Shown piece by piece: positions 1 to 5,436 of a stretch of 5,436 nucleotides of DNA (its first letter is position 1; each line of letters begins with the position of its first letter). The DNA is taken from contig JAEXXW010000147.1 in the NCBI GenBank assembly GCA_023405565.1, forward strand, positions 1-5,436. The letters are read 5' to 3'. The notes beneath the pieces were generated by a model. The model was not told the DNA's origin. It did no database searches and saw only the letters and a program-made list of their open reading frames with translations. The stretch is from Pseudomonadota bacterium. Lineage in GTDB: Bacteria; Pseudomonadota; Alphaproteobacteria; Rhizobiales; Xanthobacteraceae. A program made the position numbers and the translations under genes.

Positions 1-133
1 CCGCCAGCGTCTGTGCGACCACCCAGACAAGGATGGAGATCAATCCAAAGATCGTAGTGGACCAGAAGCCCCATGGTCTGCAGGGCTTTTCGTTCGGGTC
101 CATCGCGGATTTCAGCGCGGCGGCATCAGCCAT
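1..133 (-). CDS. Partial membrane protein, possibly CPBP-family intramembrane protease (N-terminus only)
   Basis: The first 44 codons of a minus-strand gene run off the left edge. The start is the ATG at 133-131, with a GAGAT stretch about ten bases upstream as a weak ribosome site. The visible protein begins MADAAALKSAMDPNEKPCRP, a polar cytoplasmic-looking segment. It then has W-G-F-W and a hydrophobic stretch of about 20 residues (roughly residues 24-44) that looks like a first transmembrane helix. Short polar N-termini followed by W-G-F/W-x-T-hydrophobic are seen in CPBP (CAAX protease/bacteriocin-processing) proteins of rhizobia, which I recall near ruvX. The catalytic motifs (EExxxR and the conserved His residues) lie outside the window, so the family call is only a guess. 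It is divergent from ruvX, with 133 bases between the two starts. Confidence 0.55.
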   Translation of the reverse strand, partial: MADAAALKSAMDPNEKPCRPWGFWSTTIFGLISILVWVVAQTLA

Positions 134-179
134 GATGCGGAGATCTCGTTGGTCGGGTGTCACGTTTCTCCGCAAAAAG

Positions 180-207
180 TTCATTTCTCGTCAAGCGTTG
201 CGATAAT
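180..207 (+). promoter_or_regulatory. Possible sigma-70-type promoter for ruvX
   Basis: A GATAAT hexamer at 202-207 resembles a -10 box, and TTCATT at 180-185 sits 16 bases upstream as a weak -35. Transcription would start near 213-215. That would make an ATG at 213 leaderless and leaves about 50 bases of leader before the preferred ruvX start at 267. The match is weak on the -35 side, and the region is shared with the divergent gene at the left edge, for which I found no convincing -10. Confidence 0.25.
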
Positions 208-266
208 ATCCCATGCGCCGCTTTCATCACGATGCGCTGTCATCGTCCCCATGTTATGAGCCTTCC

Positions 267-755
267 ATGCCTGCGCTGATCCTGCCCTTCTCTGAAGTCA
301 TCGCCCATTTGCCGCCCCGCGGGGCGCTGCTCGGTCTCGATCTTGGAACGAAGACGATTGGCGTTGCCGCATCCGATCCGGACCGTCGTCTGTCAGCCGG
401 CGTGGAGACGATCGCGCGAAAGACGTTCACAGCCGATGCCACGCGATTGCTGGCGCTTGCTGCGGAGCGCAACGCAACAGGCTTTGTTCTCGGTTTGCCG
501 CTGAACATGGATGGAACGGAGGGACCCCGCGCGCAATCGACGCGAGCCTTTGCCCGAAATCTCTCGCGGTTGACGGATTTGCCGATCGCGTTTTGGGACG
601 AAAGACTTTCCACCGTCGCCGTCGAGCGAGAATTGATTGCTGCCGATGCGAGCCGGGCCAAACGCGCAGCCGTAATCGACCAGCACGCTGCCGCTTTCAT
701 TTTGCAGGGCGCGCTCGATTATCTTCGTCTCGCCGAAGAAAAGGCGGGATCCTGA
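267..755 (+). CDS. ruvX: RuvX/YqgF-family Holliday junction resolvase-like nuclease
   Basis: Encodes 162 residues, normal for the YqgF/RuvX family. This cytoplasmic RNase H-fold nuclease is known for maturation of the 16S rRNA 5' end and is also annotated as a putative Holliday junction resolvase. Family motifs are in order: GLDLGTKTIGVAASD at 23-37 with the catalytic Asp at 25, GLPLNMDG at 76-83, WDERLST at 110-116 with acidic Glu at 112, and the C-terminal D-Q-H at 138-140 followed by AAAFILQGALD. All expected acidic residues are present, so it should be active. An upstream in-frame ATG at 213 would add 18 residues. I prefer 267 because the protein then starts MPALILP, as I recall for rhizobial homologues, and because a possible -10 box lies immediately before 213. 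Neither start has a strong Shine-Dalgarno sequence. The stop codon lies in the loop of a terminator-like hairpin. Confidence 0.93.
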   Translation: MPALILPFSEVIAHLPPRGALLGLDLGTKTIGVAASDPDRRLSAGVETIARKTFTADATRLLALAAERNATGFVLGLPLNMDGTEGPRAQSTRAFARNLSRLTDLPIAFWDERLSTVAVERELIAADASRAKRAAVIDQHAAAFILQGALDYLRLAEEKAGS

Positions 756-768
756 GGACCCCGCCTTT
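740..768. terminator. Bidirectional hairpin terminator between convergent genes
   Basis: Arms 740-752 and 756-768 are complementary at 12 of 13 positions; the exception is A749 opposite C759. The loop is three bases, TGA, which is the ruvX stop codon. On the minus strand the stem is followed by TTTTCTTC, the better U-rich tail, so it should end transcription of the minus-strand gene that stops at 787. On the plus strand the T run is the last three bases of the stem and is followed by CCGC, so termination of ruvX may be weaker. The position between two converging genes fits a shared terminator. Confidence 0.65.
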
Positions 769-786
769 CCGCAAGATCAGTCTTGA

Positions 787-1182
787 TCAGCAAGCGCTGT
801 AATCGGTCCGGTTATATTGACCGTCTGTCGCGCAATCCAGATAGCCAGAGTCGTAGTGACCATACTGGCCAGTTCCGTAATAGTTTCCCGGATAGGACGC
901 ACCCGGTTGATAGGCATATGCGTCGTAACCGGGCGCATATCCATAAGCACTGTAACCGGGCGCATAACCGTAAGCGCTGTAGCCAGGTCCATACCTATAA
1001 GCATAGCCGTAGGGCCCATAGCCCCGCGCGGTCGCTGCCGCGCTACCGATCGCAGCTCCGGCAGCAAATCCCGCTGCACCTCCAGCCCAAGGCTCCCATC
1101 TTTGCGCGAAAGACGGTGGTGTAGCTGCAAGTGTCAGAATTCCCGCCAAGCCAAGAGCGAGCGATTTTTTCGACAATGCCAT
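787..1182 (-). CDS. Exported Tyr/Gly-rich repeat protein with glycine zipper, function unknown
   Basis: A 131-residue protein that I do not recognise as a named family. Residues 1-26 are a clear Sec signal peptide: KK near the start, hydrophobic core LALGLAGILTLAA, and a signal peptidase I site after S-F-A at 26. The mature protein begins QRWEPWAGG. It has a glycine zipper with glycines at 34, 38, 42 and 46 in an Ala-rich stretch. A Tyr/Gly/Pro/Ala-rich region follows (about 54-110) with 9-residue repeats of the type Y-A-P-G-Y-S-A-Y-G. The tail has two cysteines, C117 and C131 (the last residue), which could form a disulfide after export. Start 1182 is fixed by GGAGG five bases upstream; an ATG at 1194 overlaps that site and is rejected. 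Small exported proteins with a glycine-zipper segment and low-complexity tails are common in Hyphomicrobiales, and an envelope or outer-membrane location is inferred. It lies 88 bases downstream of the AidB-like gene on the same strand. Confidence 0.85.
   Translation of the reverse strand: MALSKKSLALGLAGILTLAATPPSFAQRWEPWAGGAAGFAAGAAIGSAAATARGYGPYGYAYRYGPGYSAYGYAPGYSAYGYAPGYDAYAYQPGASYPGNYYGTGQYGHYDSGYLDCATDGQYNRTDYSAC
925..1005 (-). repeat. Three tandem 27-bp in-frame repeats (9 amino acids each)
   Basis: Units run 925-951, 952-978 and 979-1005. The first two are nearly identical: both begin GTAACCGGGCGCATA on the plus strand and differ at a few positions. The third is more diverged. A still weaker fourth unit may occupy 898-924. 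On the coding strand they encode repeats of Y-A-P-G-Y-S-A-Y-G type within residues 59-94 of the exported protein. The unit length keeps the reading frame, so copy number could change without a frameshift. Confidence 0.8.
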
Positions 1183-1187
1183 GTAAA

Positions 1188-1192
1188 CCTCC
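1188..1192 (-). promoter_or_regulatory. Shine-Dalgarno site for the exported repeat protein
   Basis: The minus strand reads GGAGG five bases before the ATG at 1182. It decides the start over the in-frame ATG at 1194, which overlaps the site itself. Confidence 0.85.
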
Positions 1193-1202
1193 ATATTGCT
1201 TG

Positions 1203-1232
1203 CTTATTCCCCCAGCGGTTTCCCATCCTCAA
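1203..1232 (-). promoter_or_regulatory. Possible promoter for the exported repeat protein
   Basis: On the minus strand TTGAGG (1232-1227) and AATAAG (1208-1203) each match four of six bases of sigma-70 consensus and are 18 bases apart. Transcription would begin near 1196, giving a leader of about 14 bases that still contains the GGAGG site. This would let the small gene be expressed independently of the AidB-like gene upstream. The matches are modest. Confidence 0.3.
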
Positions 1233-1270
1233 GCGGGGCAACGCAACGTATCGGAGGTGGTTCCTCGCTT

Positions 1271-2881
1271 TCAGATTGGAAGAACGCGCTCAAGCAAACG
1301 TGAGGATATGCTTGCCAAATTCGAAGCGCCGTACATTCGAACGCTGTCGTTATTCAATCGCGTTTGTGAAAAAATTTCGGCAATTTCAGGAGCGGTGACA
1401 CGCAACGTCGACGCCGCGACAATCAGCGCGAGACGTTCAACGATGAAGCGTGCATGCCCTTCGGGATTGGTCAAATTCAATACATGAGCGATCTTGTTGA
1501 TCGCTTCCTCCGCATCAGGAAGACCGCTGATCTCATTGCGGAGCGATGCAATCACCGAACATGCCTCGTCGCCCCTCAACGCTCGCAACACATCGAGTGC
1601 CATGACATTGCCTGAGCCCTCCCAGATCGCGTTGACTGGTGCCTCACGATAGAGCCGTGCCAATGCATAGTCTTCGACATATCCATTCCCGCCGAGACAT
1701 TCCATTGCCTCGCCAACAAAGACCGGCGCAGTCTTACAGATCCAGTATTTGATCACCGGTGTCAGCACGCGTGCCCTTGCCGCTTCCACAGCATCACTTC
1801 TTGCAAGATCGAAGGAGCGGCAAAGGCGCATCACCACAGCAATTGCCGCCTCGCCATCAAGCGCGAGGTCAGCCAGCACCGCCCGCATCATCGGCTGGTC
1901 GACAAGCTTCTTCTGGAACACCGATCGATGACGCGCGTGATGGACAGCGCGCGCGAGCGCTGCACGCATGATACCGGCTGACGAAATGGCGCAATCGAGC
2001 CGCGTCAGCTGCACCATCTGCAAAATCGTGCGAATGCCCCGCCCTTCATCGCCGACGCGAACGGCATATGCATCTTGAAACTCAACCTCCGATGAGGCGT
2101 TGGACCGGTTGCCCAGCTTGTCCTTGAGCCTGACGACATGCAGCCCGTTGACGCTGCCGTCCGGCCGAAAGCGCGGCATGAAGAAACACGTCAGTCCATC
2201 GGGCGCCTGTGCCAACACAAGAAAGGCATCGGACATCGGCGCGGACATGAACCATTTCTGTCCGTCAATGCGATAGGCATCGCCATCCCGGATGGCCTGC
2301 GTGGAATTGGTCCGGACATCGGTACCGCCCTGCTTTTCGGTCATGCCCATACCAAGCGTCATCGCGGTCTTGGTCTGCCATGGCTGGAATCCCGGATCGT
2401 AATTGCGCGAGGCAATCTTGGGCATGAGTTGCGCCAGCAAATTTGGCGCTGAGGCCAACGCTGCGACGGAGGCGCGTGTCATGGTGATCGGACACATGTG
2501 CCCATTCTCCACCTGCGCCACCATGTAAAAGCTTGCGGCCCGAACCACCTCAGAAGGTGCCGGCGCCGGCTGGCCGTCAGGCTTCCAGGTCGAGCAATGC
2601 AGGCCGGCGCTCATGCTCTCGGCCATGAAGCGGTGATAGGCCGGATCGAACGTCACAACGTCACCATGGAGACGTGGCTCATTCAGATCGGCGACCCGGG
2701 CGAGATCGAACAGGTTCGCTCGCCCCCAATGGTGTCCGAATAGCGTCAGGGCCTCGCTTGCGGTCCCGCCGCCATTCGCCGCAACGGCGGCGCGCAGGGC
2801 GGGATCGGCCGTAAAGAGATCGATGTCCACAAAAGGCGGGGGCTGGTTGAGATCAGGATCGGCTTTCGCGCGATCGGACAT
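1271..2881 (-). CDS. AidB-like acyl-CoA dehydrogenase family flavoprotein
   Basis: Encodes 536 residues, close to E. coli AidB (about 540) and longer than ordinary acyl-CoA dehydrogenases (about 380-400). Family members are FAD-binding homotetramers. AidB itself is part of the adaptive response to alkylating agents and binds DNA, while the substrate of most homologues is unknown. Visible motifs are [18 protein letters not shown] at 177-194 (FAD/substrate loop, AidB-type wording), [20 protein letters not shown] at 206-225, [15 protein letters not shown] at 319-333, E-C-L-G-G-N-G-Y at 394-401, and [20 protein letters not shown] at 411-430. Glu421 in W-E-G-S-G is at the catalytic-base position. 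The start at 2881 has GGGAGG five bases upstream; the frame stays open to 3046, but that extension would run into pyrB and has no such site. Residues 438-536, corresponding to the DNA-binding region of AidB, are net acidic, so a DNA role is doubtful. It is divergent from pyrB. A general acyl-CoA dehydrogenase role is the main alternative. Confidence 0.9.
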   Translation of the reverse strand: MSDRAKADPDLNQPPPFVDIDLFTADPALRAAVAANGGGTASEALTLFGHHWGRANLFDLARVADLNEPRLHGDVVTFDPAYHRFMAESMSAGLHCSTWKPDGQPAPAPSEVVRAASFYMVAQVENGHMCPITMTRASVAALASAPNLLAQLMPKIASRNYDPGFQPWQTKTAMTLGMGMTEKQGGTDVRTNSTQAIRDGDAYRIDGQKWFMSAPMSDAFLVLAQAPDGLTCFFMPRFRPDGSVNGLHVVRLKDKLGNRSNASSEVEFQDAYAVRVGDEGRGIRTILQMVQLTRLDCAISSAGIMRAALARAVHHARHRSVFQKKLVDQPMMRAVLADLALDGEAAIAVVMRLCRSFDLARSDAVEAARARVLTPVIKYWICKTAPVFVGEAMECLGGNGYVEDYALARLYREAPVNAIWEGSGNVMALDVLRALRGDEACSVIASLRNEISGLPDAEEAINKIAHVLNLTNPEGHARFIVERLALIVAASTLRVTAPEIAEIFSQTRLNNDSVRMYGASNLASISSRLLERVLPI

Positions 2882-2886
2882 GCGGA

Positions 2887-2892
2887 CCTCCC
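2887..2892 (-). promoter_or_regulatory. Shine-Dalgarno site deciding the AidB-like start
   Basis: The minus strand reads GGGAGG five bases before the ATG at 2881. This supports the 536-residue protein and argues against a 591-residue version starting at 3046. Confidence 0.85.
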
Positions 2893-2972
2893 GACAAGGC
2901 CTGATCCTAACACGTTCCCGGCGACCGATTTGCGCCGATTCATCAAGTGTTGGGGATGGCGCCCTTGCTGCC

Positions 2973-3001
2973 TTGCAGGTCAGTCGGGATAGGCCTATAG
3001 A
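2973..3001 (+). promoter_or_regulatory. Possible pyrB promoter overlapping a 10-bp palindrome
   Basis: TTGCAG (2973-2978) and TATAGA (2996-3001) are 17 bases apart and resemble -35 and -10 boxes. The -10 overlaps a perfect palindrome, ATAGGCCTAT, at 2989-2998. Transcription would start near 3008, only about four bases before the pyrB ATG, and no Shine-Dalgarno sequence is visible there. The promoter call rests on the spacing and on the -10 match. Confidence 0.35.
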
Positions 3002-3011
3002 CCCGGCTTTA

Positions 3012-3965
3012 ATGAACAACGCGCCCACATCATCCTTCGTCCTCAACCGGCGTCATCTGTTGGGGATCGAGGGGCTTTCGCGCGAGGAGATTTTGGGTCT
3101 CCTCGACCTCGCTGAAGAATTCGTCGAACTCAATCGACAGATCGAGAAGAAGCGGACCTCGCTGCGCGGGCGTACGCAGATCAATCTGTTTTTCGAATCC
3201 TCGACGCGGACCCAATCGTCCTTCGAACTCGCCGGCAAGCGCCTCGGCGCCGATGTCATGAACATGGCGGTCAATTCGTCCTCGATCAAAAAGGGCGAGA
3301 CGCTGGTCGATACGGCGATCACGCTCAATGCGATGCATCCGGATATCCTGGTGGTCCGGCATCATGCGTCCGGCGCCGTCGAGTTGCTGGCGCAGAAGGT
3401 GGACGGCTCGGTCATCAATGCCGGCGATGGCGCGCATGAGCACCCGACACAGGCGCTGCTCGATGCATTGACGATCCGCCGCAACAAGGGCCGCATCGAA
3501 GGGCTCGTCGTCGCGATCTGTGGCGACGTCCTGCATTCGCGCGTGGCACGCTCCAACATCATCCTGCTCAACGCGCTGGGCGCGAATGTGCGGGTGGTCG
3601 GCCCGTCGACTTTGCTGCCGCCGAATGTCGAACGCCTCGGCGTCAAGGTGATGCGCGACATGCGCGAAGGCCTGCAGGACGCCGATATCGTCATGATGCT
3701 CCGGCTGCAGCGCGAGCGCATGAACGGGTCCTTCGTTCCATCGACCCAGGAATATTTCGCCTATTTCGGTCTCGATCAGCGCAAGCTCGCCTACGCCAAA
3801 TCGGACGCATTGGTGATGCATCCGGGCCCGATGAACCGCGGCGTCGAAATCGATTCCGCCGTCGCCGACGGTGCGCAATCGCTGATCCGCGAACAGGTCG
3901 AGATGGGCGTCGCCGTGCGCATGGCCGTGCTCGAAGCCCTCGCCCGCAACCTGCCAAACGCGTAA
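3012..3965 (+). CDS. pyrB: Aspartate carbamoyltransferase catalytic subunit
   Basis: Encodes 317 residues, normal for the catalytic chain (about 310). The enzyme joins carbamoyl phosphate and L-aspartate to make N-carbamoyl-L-aspartate, the first committed step of pyrimidine synthesis, in the cytoplasm. The carbamoyl phosphate site S-T-R-T-Q is at 64-68, followed by S-S-S-I-K-K-G-E-T at 89-97 with the active-site Ser/Lys loop contributed across the trimer. A-H-E-H-P-T-Q is at 141-147, the aspartate-binding R-L-Q-R-E-R at 231-236, and M-H-P-G-P at 269-273. All catalytic residues are present. The ATG at 3012 gives the usual N-terminus leading into R-H-L-L-G-I; the frame is open back to 2823 but that would overlap the AidB-like gene. 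No regulatory-chain gene (pyrI) is next to it. The stop TAA shares its last A with the pyrC ATG, so the two are translationally coupled, as expected for subunits of one complex. Confidence 0.97.
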   Translation: MNNAPTSSFVLNRRHLLGIEGLSREEILGLLDLAEEFVELNRQIEKKRTSLRGRTQINLFFESSTRTQSSFELAGKRLGADVMNMAVNSSSIKKGETLVDTAITLNAMHPDILVVRHHASGAVELLAQKVDGSVINAGDGAHEHPTQALLDALTIRRNKGRIEGLVVAICGDVLHSRVARSNIILLNALGANVRVVGPSTLLPPNVERLGVKVMRDMREGLQDADIVMMLRLQRERMNGSFVPSTQEYFAYFGLDQRKLAYAKSDALVMHPGPMNRGVEIDSAVADGAQSLIREQVEMGVAVRMAVLEALARNLPNA

Positions 3966-5278
3966 TGCCGATGTTGTCAGATCGCCGCCCCATCCTGCTG
4001 GCCAATGCCCGGATCATCGATCCGTCGCGTGATCTTGATTTTCCAGGCGATCTGTTGATGGCCGATGGCGTCATCCGCGACGCCAAACGCGGCATCAGCG
4101 CCGCGGGCGTGCCGGCCGGCACCGAGGTCGTCGATTGCAAGGGCCGTATCGTTGCGCCGGGCCTGATCGACATACGTGCCTTTGTCGGCGAACCGGGGGC
4201 CGAATATCGCGAAACACTGGCGAGCGCCAGTCAGGCGGCGGCCGCCGGCGGCGTGACGACAATCATCTGCCAGCCCGATACCTCGCCGGCCATCGACGAT
4301 CCGGCCATCGTCGACTTTATTCTTCGGCGCGCGCGCGACACCGCGATTGTTCACGTGCAGACGATGGCGGCGCTCACCAAAAATCTCGAAGGCAGGGAAA
4401 TGACTGAGATCGGCCTGCTCAAGGCCGCCGGCGCAGTCGCTTTTACGGATGGCACACGCAGCGTCACCAATGCACAGGTGATGCGCCGCACCCTCACCTA
4501 TGCACGCGACTTCGACGCGCTTGTCGTGCATCACACCGAAGACCCCGATCTCGTCGGCGAAGGCGTGATGAACGAAGGCGAGTTTTCCGCGCGTCTTGGC
4601 CTGCACGGCATCCCGACAGCGGCCGAAGCGATCATGCTGGAGCGCGACATGCGCCTCGTGGCGCTGACGGGCTGCCGCTATCACGCGGCGTCCATCACCT
4701 GCCGCCAGTCGCTCGAAATCCTGCAGCGCGCGAAAGACAGCGGTCTGCCGGTGACGGCGTCGGCATCGATCAATCACCTGACGCTCAACCAGATCGATAT
4801 CGGCCCCTATCGCACCTTCTTCAAAGTCACGCCGCCTTTGCGCGCGGAAGAAGACCGCAATGCACTGGTCGAGGCCGTGTCGTCAGGGCTCATCGACGTC
4901 GTCATGTCGGACCACAATCCGCAGGACGTCGAAACCAAGCGGCTGCCCTTCGCCGAAGCCGCGCCCGGCGCCATCGGTCTTGAGACGATGCTGACGGCGG
5001 GCCTGCGGCTCGTGAACCATCACGGCATGCCGCTGACGACACTGCTTGGCGCCATGTCGACCAAGCCAGCGGCATTGCTGGGCCTGCCCGGCGGCACGCT
5101 GCGCAATGGCGCCCCGGCCGACGTCATCGTGATCGATCCCGACACGTCCTGGGTCCTCGACCCGCTGGATCTGAAGTCGAAATGCAAGAACACGCCATTC
5201 GACGAGGCGCGGCTGGAAGGCCGTGTGGTGCGCACCATCGTTGCCGGACGCACCGCCTACGAGTACGCTTCCGCCTGA
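3965..5278 (+). CDS. pyrC: Dihydroorotase-like PyrC', probably catalytically inactive partner of PyrB
   Basis: Encodes 437 residues with the amidohydrolase (class I dihydroorotase) layout: N-terminal beta segment with N-A-R-I-I-D-P, barrel from P-G-L-I-D at 65-69, S-D-H-N-P at 315-319, K-N-T-P-F-D at 408-413 and a closing V-x-x-T-I-V-A-G-R. An active enzyme cyclises carbamoyl-aspartate to dihydroorotate. Several key residues are missing. The usual D-x-H-V-H-L-R-E-P-G is [10 protein letters not shown] at 69-78, so both metal-binding His and the substrate Arg are lost. The usual M-P-N-T is Q-P-D-T at 103-106. The later ligand His falls at Ser243 in Y-H-A-A-S-I-T-C. His190 (H-T-E-D) and Asp316 remain. 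The intact frame and conserved fold suggest a structural PyrC' like the one that assembles with PyrB in Pseudomonas. The ATG at 3965 overlaps the pyrB stop (TAATG); a second ATG at 3971 is possible. A true dihydroorotase should exist elsewhere. Confidence 0.93.
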   Translation: MPMLSDRRPILLANARIIDPSRDLDFPGDLLMADGVIRDAKRGISAAGVPAGTEVVDCKGRIVAPGLIDIRAFVGEPGAEYRETLASASQAAAAGGVTTIICQPDTSPAIDDPAIVDFILRRARDTAIVHVQTMAALTKNLEGREMTEIGLLKAAGAVAFTDGTRSVTNAQVMRRTLTYARDFDALVVHHTEDPDLVGEGVMNEGEFSARLGLHGIPTAAEAIMLERDMRLVALTGCRYHAASITCRQSLEILQRAKDSGLPVTASASINHLTLNQIDIGPYRTFFKVTPPLRAEEDRNALVEAVSSGLIDVVMSDHNPQDVETKRLPFAEAAPGAIGLETMLTAGLRLVNHHGMPLTTLLGAMSTKPAALLGLPGGTLRNGAPADVIVIDPDTSWVLDPLDLKSKCKNTPFDEARLEGRVVRTIVAGRTAYEYASA

Positions 5279-5312
5279 TATTCATGATCGCGCAAGCGGG
5301 GCGCATCGAGAC

Positions 5313-5436
5313 ATGACGGACTGGTCCACAATTCAAGCAGCATGGCCTGCCCTGCTTGGCGCGCTTGTGCTTGGCTATGGACTGGGGTCGATCCCGTTCG
5401 GTCTGCTTCTGACGAAAATGATCGGTGGCCCTGACA
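5313..5436 (+). CDS. plsY: Glycerol-3-phosphate acyltransferase PlsY (N-terminus, cut by window edge)
   Basis: The first 41 codons are present. PlsY is an integral inner-membrane enzyme that transfers an acyl group from acyl-phosphate to glycerol-3-phosphate, making lysophosphatidate for phospholipids. After a short polar start, [11 protein letters not shown], a transmembrane helix leads into the PlsY signature [15 protein letters not shown] at residues 21-35 and then I-G-G-P-D. In this family the stretch is followed by R-x-x-G-S-G-N-x-G-A-T-N, which lies beyond the edge. It begins 34 bases after the pyrC stop with no terminator between, so it is probably the third gene of a pyrB-pyrC-plsY unit. 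The Shine-Dalgarno site is weak (GAG two bases before the ATG, or GCGGGG further upstream). Confidence 0.9.
   Translation, partial: MTDWSTIQAAWPALLGALVLGYGLGSIPFGLLLTKMIGGPD

Noticed and set aside
213..266. Upstream ATG of ruvX adding 18 residues
   Set aside because: No ribosome site, a possible -10 box ends just before it, and the added residues do not resemble the family N-terminus; 267 gives the usual start.
254..700. 148-codon minus-strand frame opposite ruvX
   Set aside because: An antisense shadow; ruvX has complete family motifs and the frame has none.
817..1398. 193-codon plus-strand frame opposite the exported repeat protein
   Set aside because: Antisense to the tandem repeats and to the end of the AidB-like gene; the minus-strand gene has a signal peptide and a strong ribosome site.
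2823..3011. 63-residue N-terminal extension of PyrB
   Set aside because: It overlaps the start of the AidB-like gene antisense, is low-complexity Arg/Ser-rich, and the family begins near the ATG at 3012.
2882..3046. 55-residue N-terminal extension of the AidB-like protein
   Set aside because: It would overlap the start of pyrB and the region between the divergent genes; GGGAGG directly before 2881 marks the real start.
3030..3878. Long open frame (282 codons) opposite pyrB
   Set aside because: An antisense shadow of a high-GC gene: His/Asp/Arg-rich composition, no recognisable motifs, and pyrB is certain on the other strand.
3977..4777. Long open frame (266 codons) opposite pyrC
   Set aside because: An antisense shadow with biased Arg/Ala/Gly/His composition and no family motifs.
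5284..5316. Ten-residue open frame overlapping the plsY start by ATGA
   Set aside because: Too short, no ribosome site or recognisable content; it could be a coupling leader peptide but chance explains it.

Overview
The window looks like chromosomal DNA of an alphaproteobacterium, most likely of the order Hyphomicrobiales (Rhizobiales) and possibly near Bradyrhizobium, Afipia or Rhodopseudomonas. The evidence is the high GC content, the N-terminus of the RuvX protein, a pyrB-pyrC-plsY gene order, and a PyrC variant with an R-A-F stretch where active dihydroorotases have H-x-H. The placement is from memory of protein families and was not checked by a search.

Layout, left to right. The left edge holds the first 44 codons of a membrane protein on the minus strand (1-133). 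It is divergent from ruvX (267-755, plus), a YqgF-fold nuclease gene for pre-16S rRNA processing or Holliday-junction-like functions. ruvX ends inside a hairpin (740-768) that can serve as a terminator for both converging transcription units. Two minus-strand genes follow: a 131-residue exported Tyr/Gly-rich protein with a four-glycine zipper and 9-residue tandem repeats (787-1182), and, upstream of it in transcription, a 536-residue AidB-like acyl-CoA dehydrogenase (1271-2881). The AidB-like gene is divergent from the plus-strand block pyrB (3012-3965), pyrC (3965-5278) and plsY (from 5313, cut by the right edge). pyrB and pyrC overlap by one base.

How the genes fit together. PyrB is a complete aspartate transcarbamoylase catalytic chain. 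The PyrC-like protein is full length but has lost the HxH metal ligands, another expected ligand histidine, and the Arg and Asn that bind dihydroorotate. It is therefore probably a non-catalytic PyrC' partner that assembles with PyrB, and a working dihydroorotase should be encoded elsewhere in the genome. plsY, for phospholipid synthesis, follows 34 bases later and is probably co-transcribed. The two minus-strand genes between ruvX and pyrB look like an accessory insert, with GC that appears lower by eye than the flanks.

I see no mobile element, CRISPR array, tRNA or rRNA, and no clear new multi-gene system. The most interesting items are the degenerate PyrC, the repeat-bearing exported protein, and the AidB-like protein whose C-terminal region is acidic.
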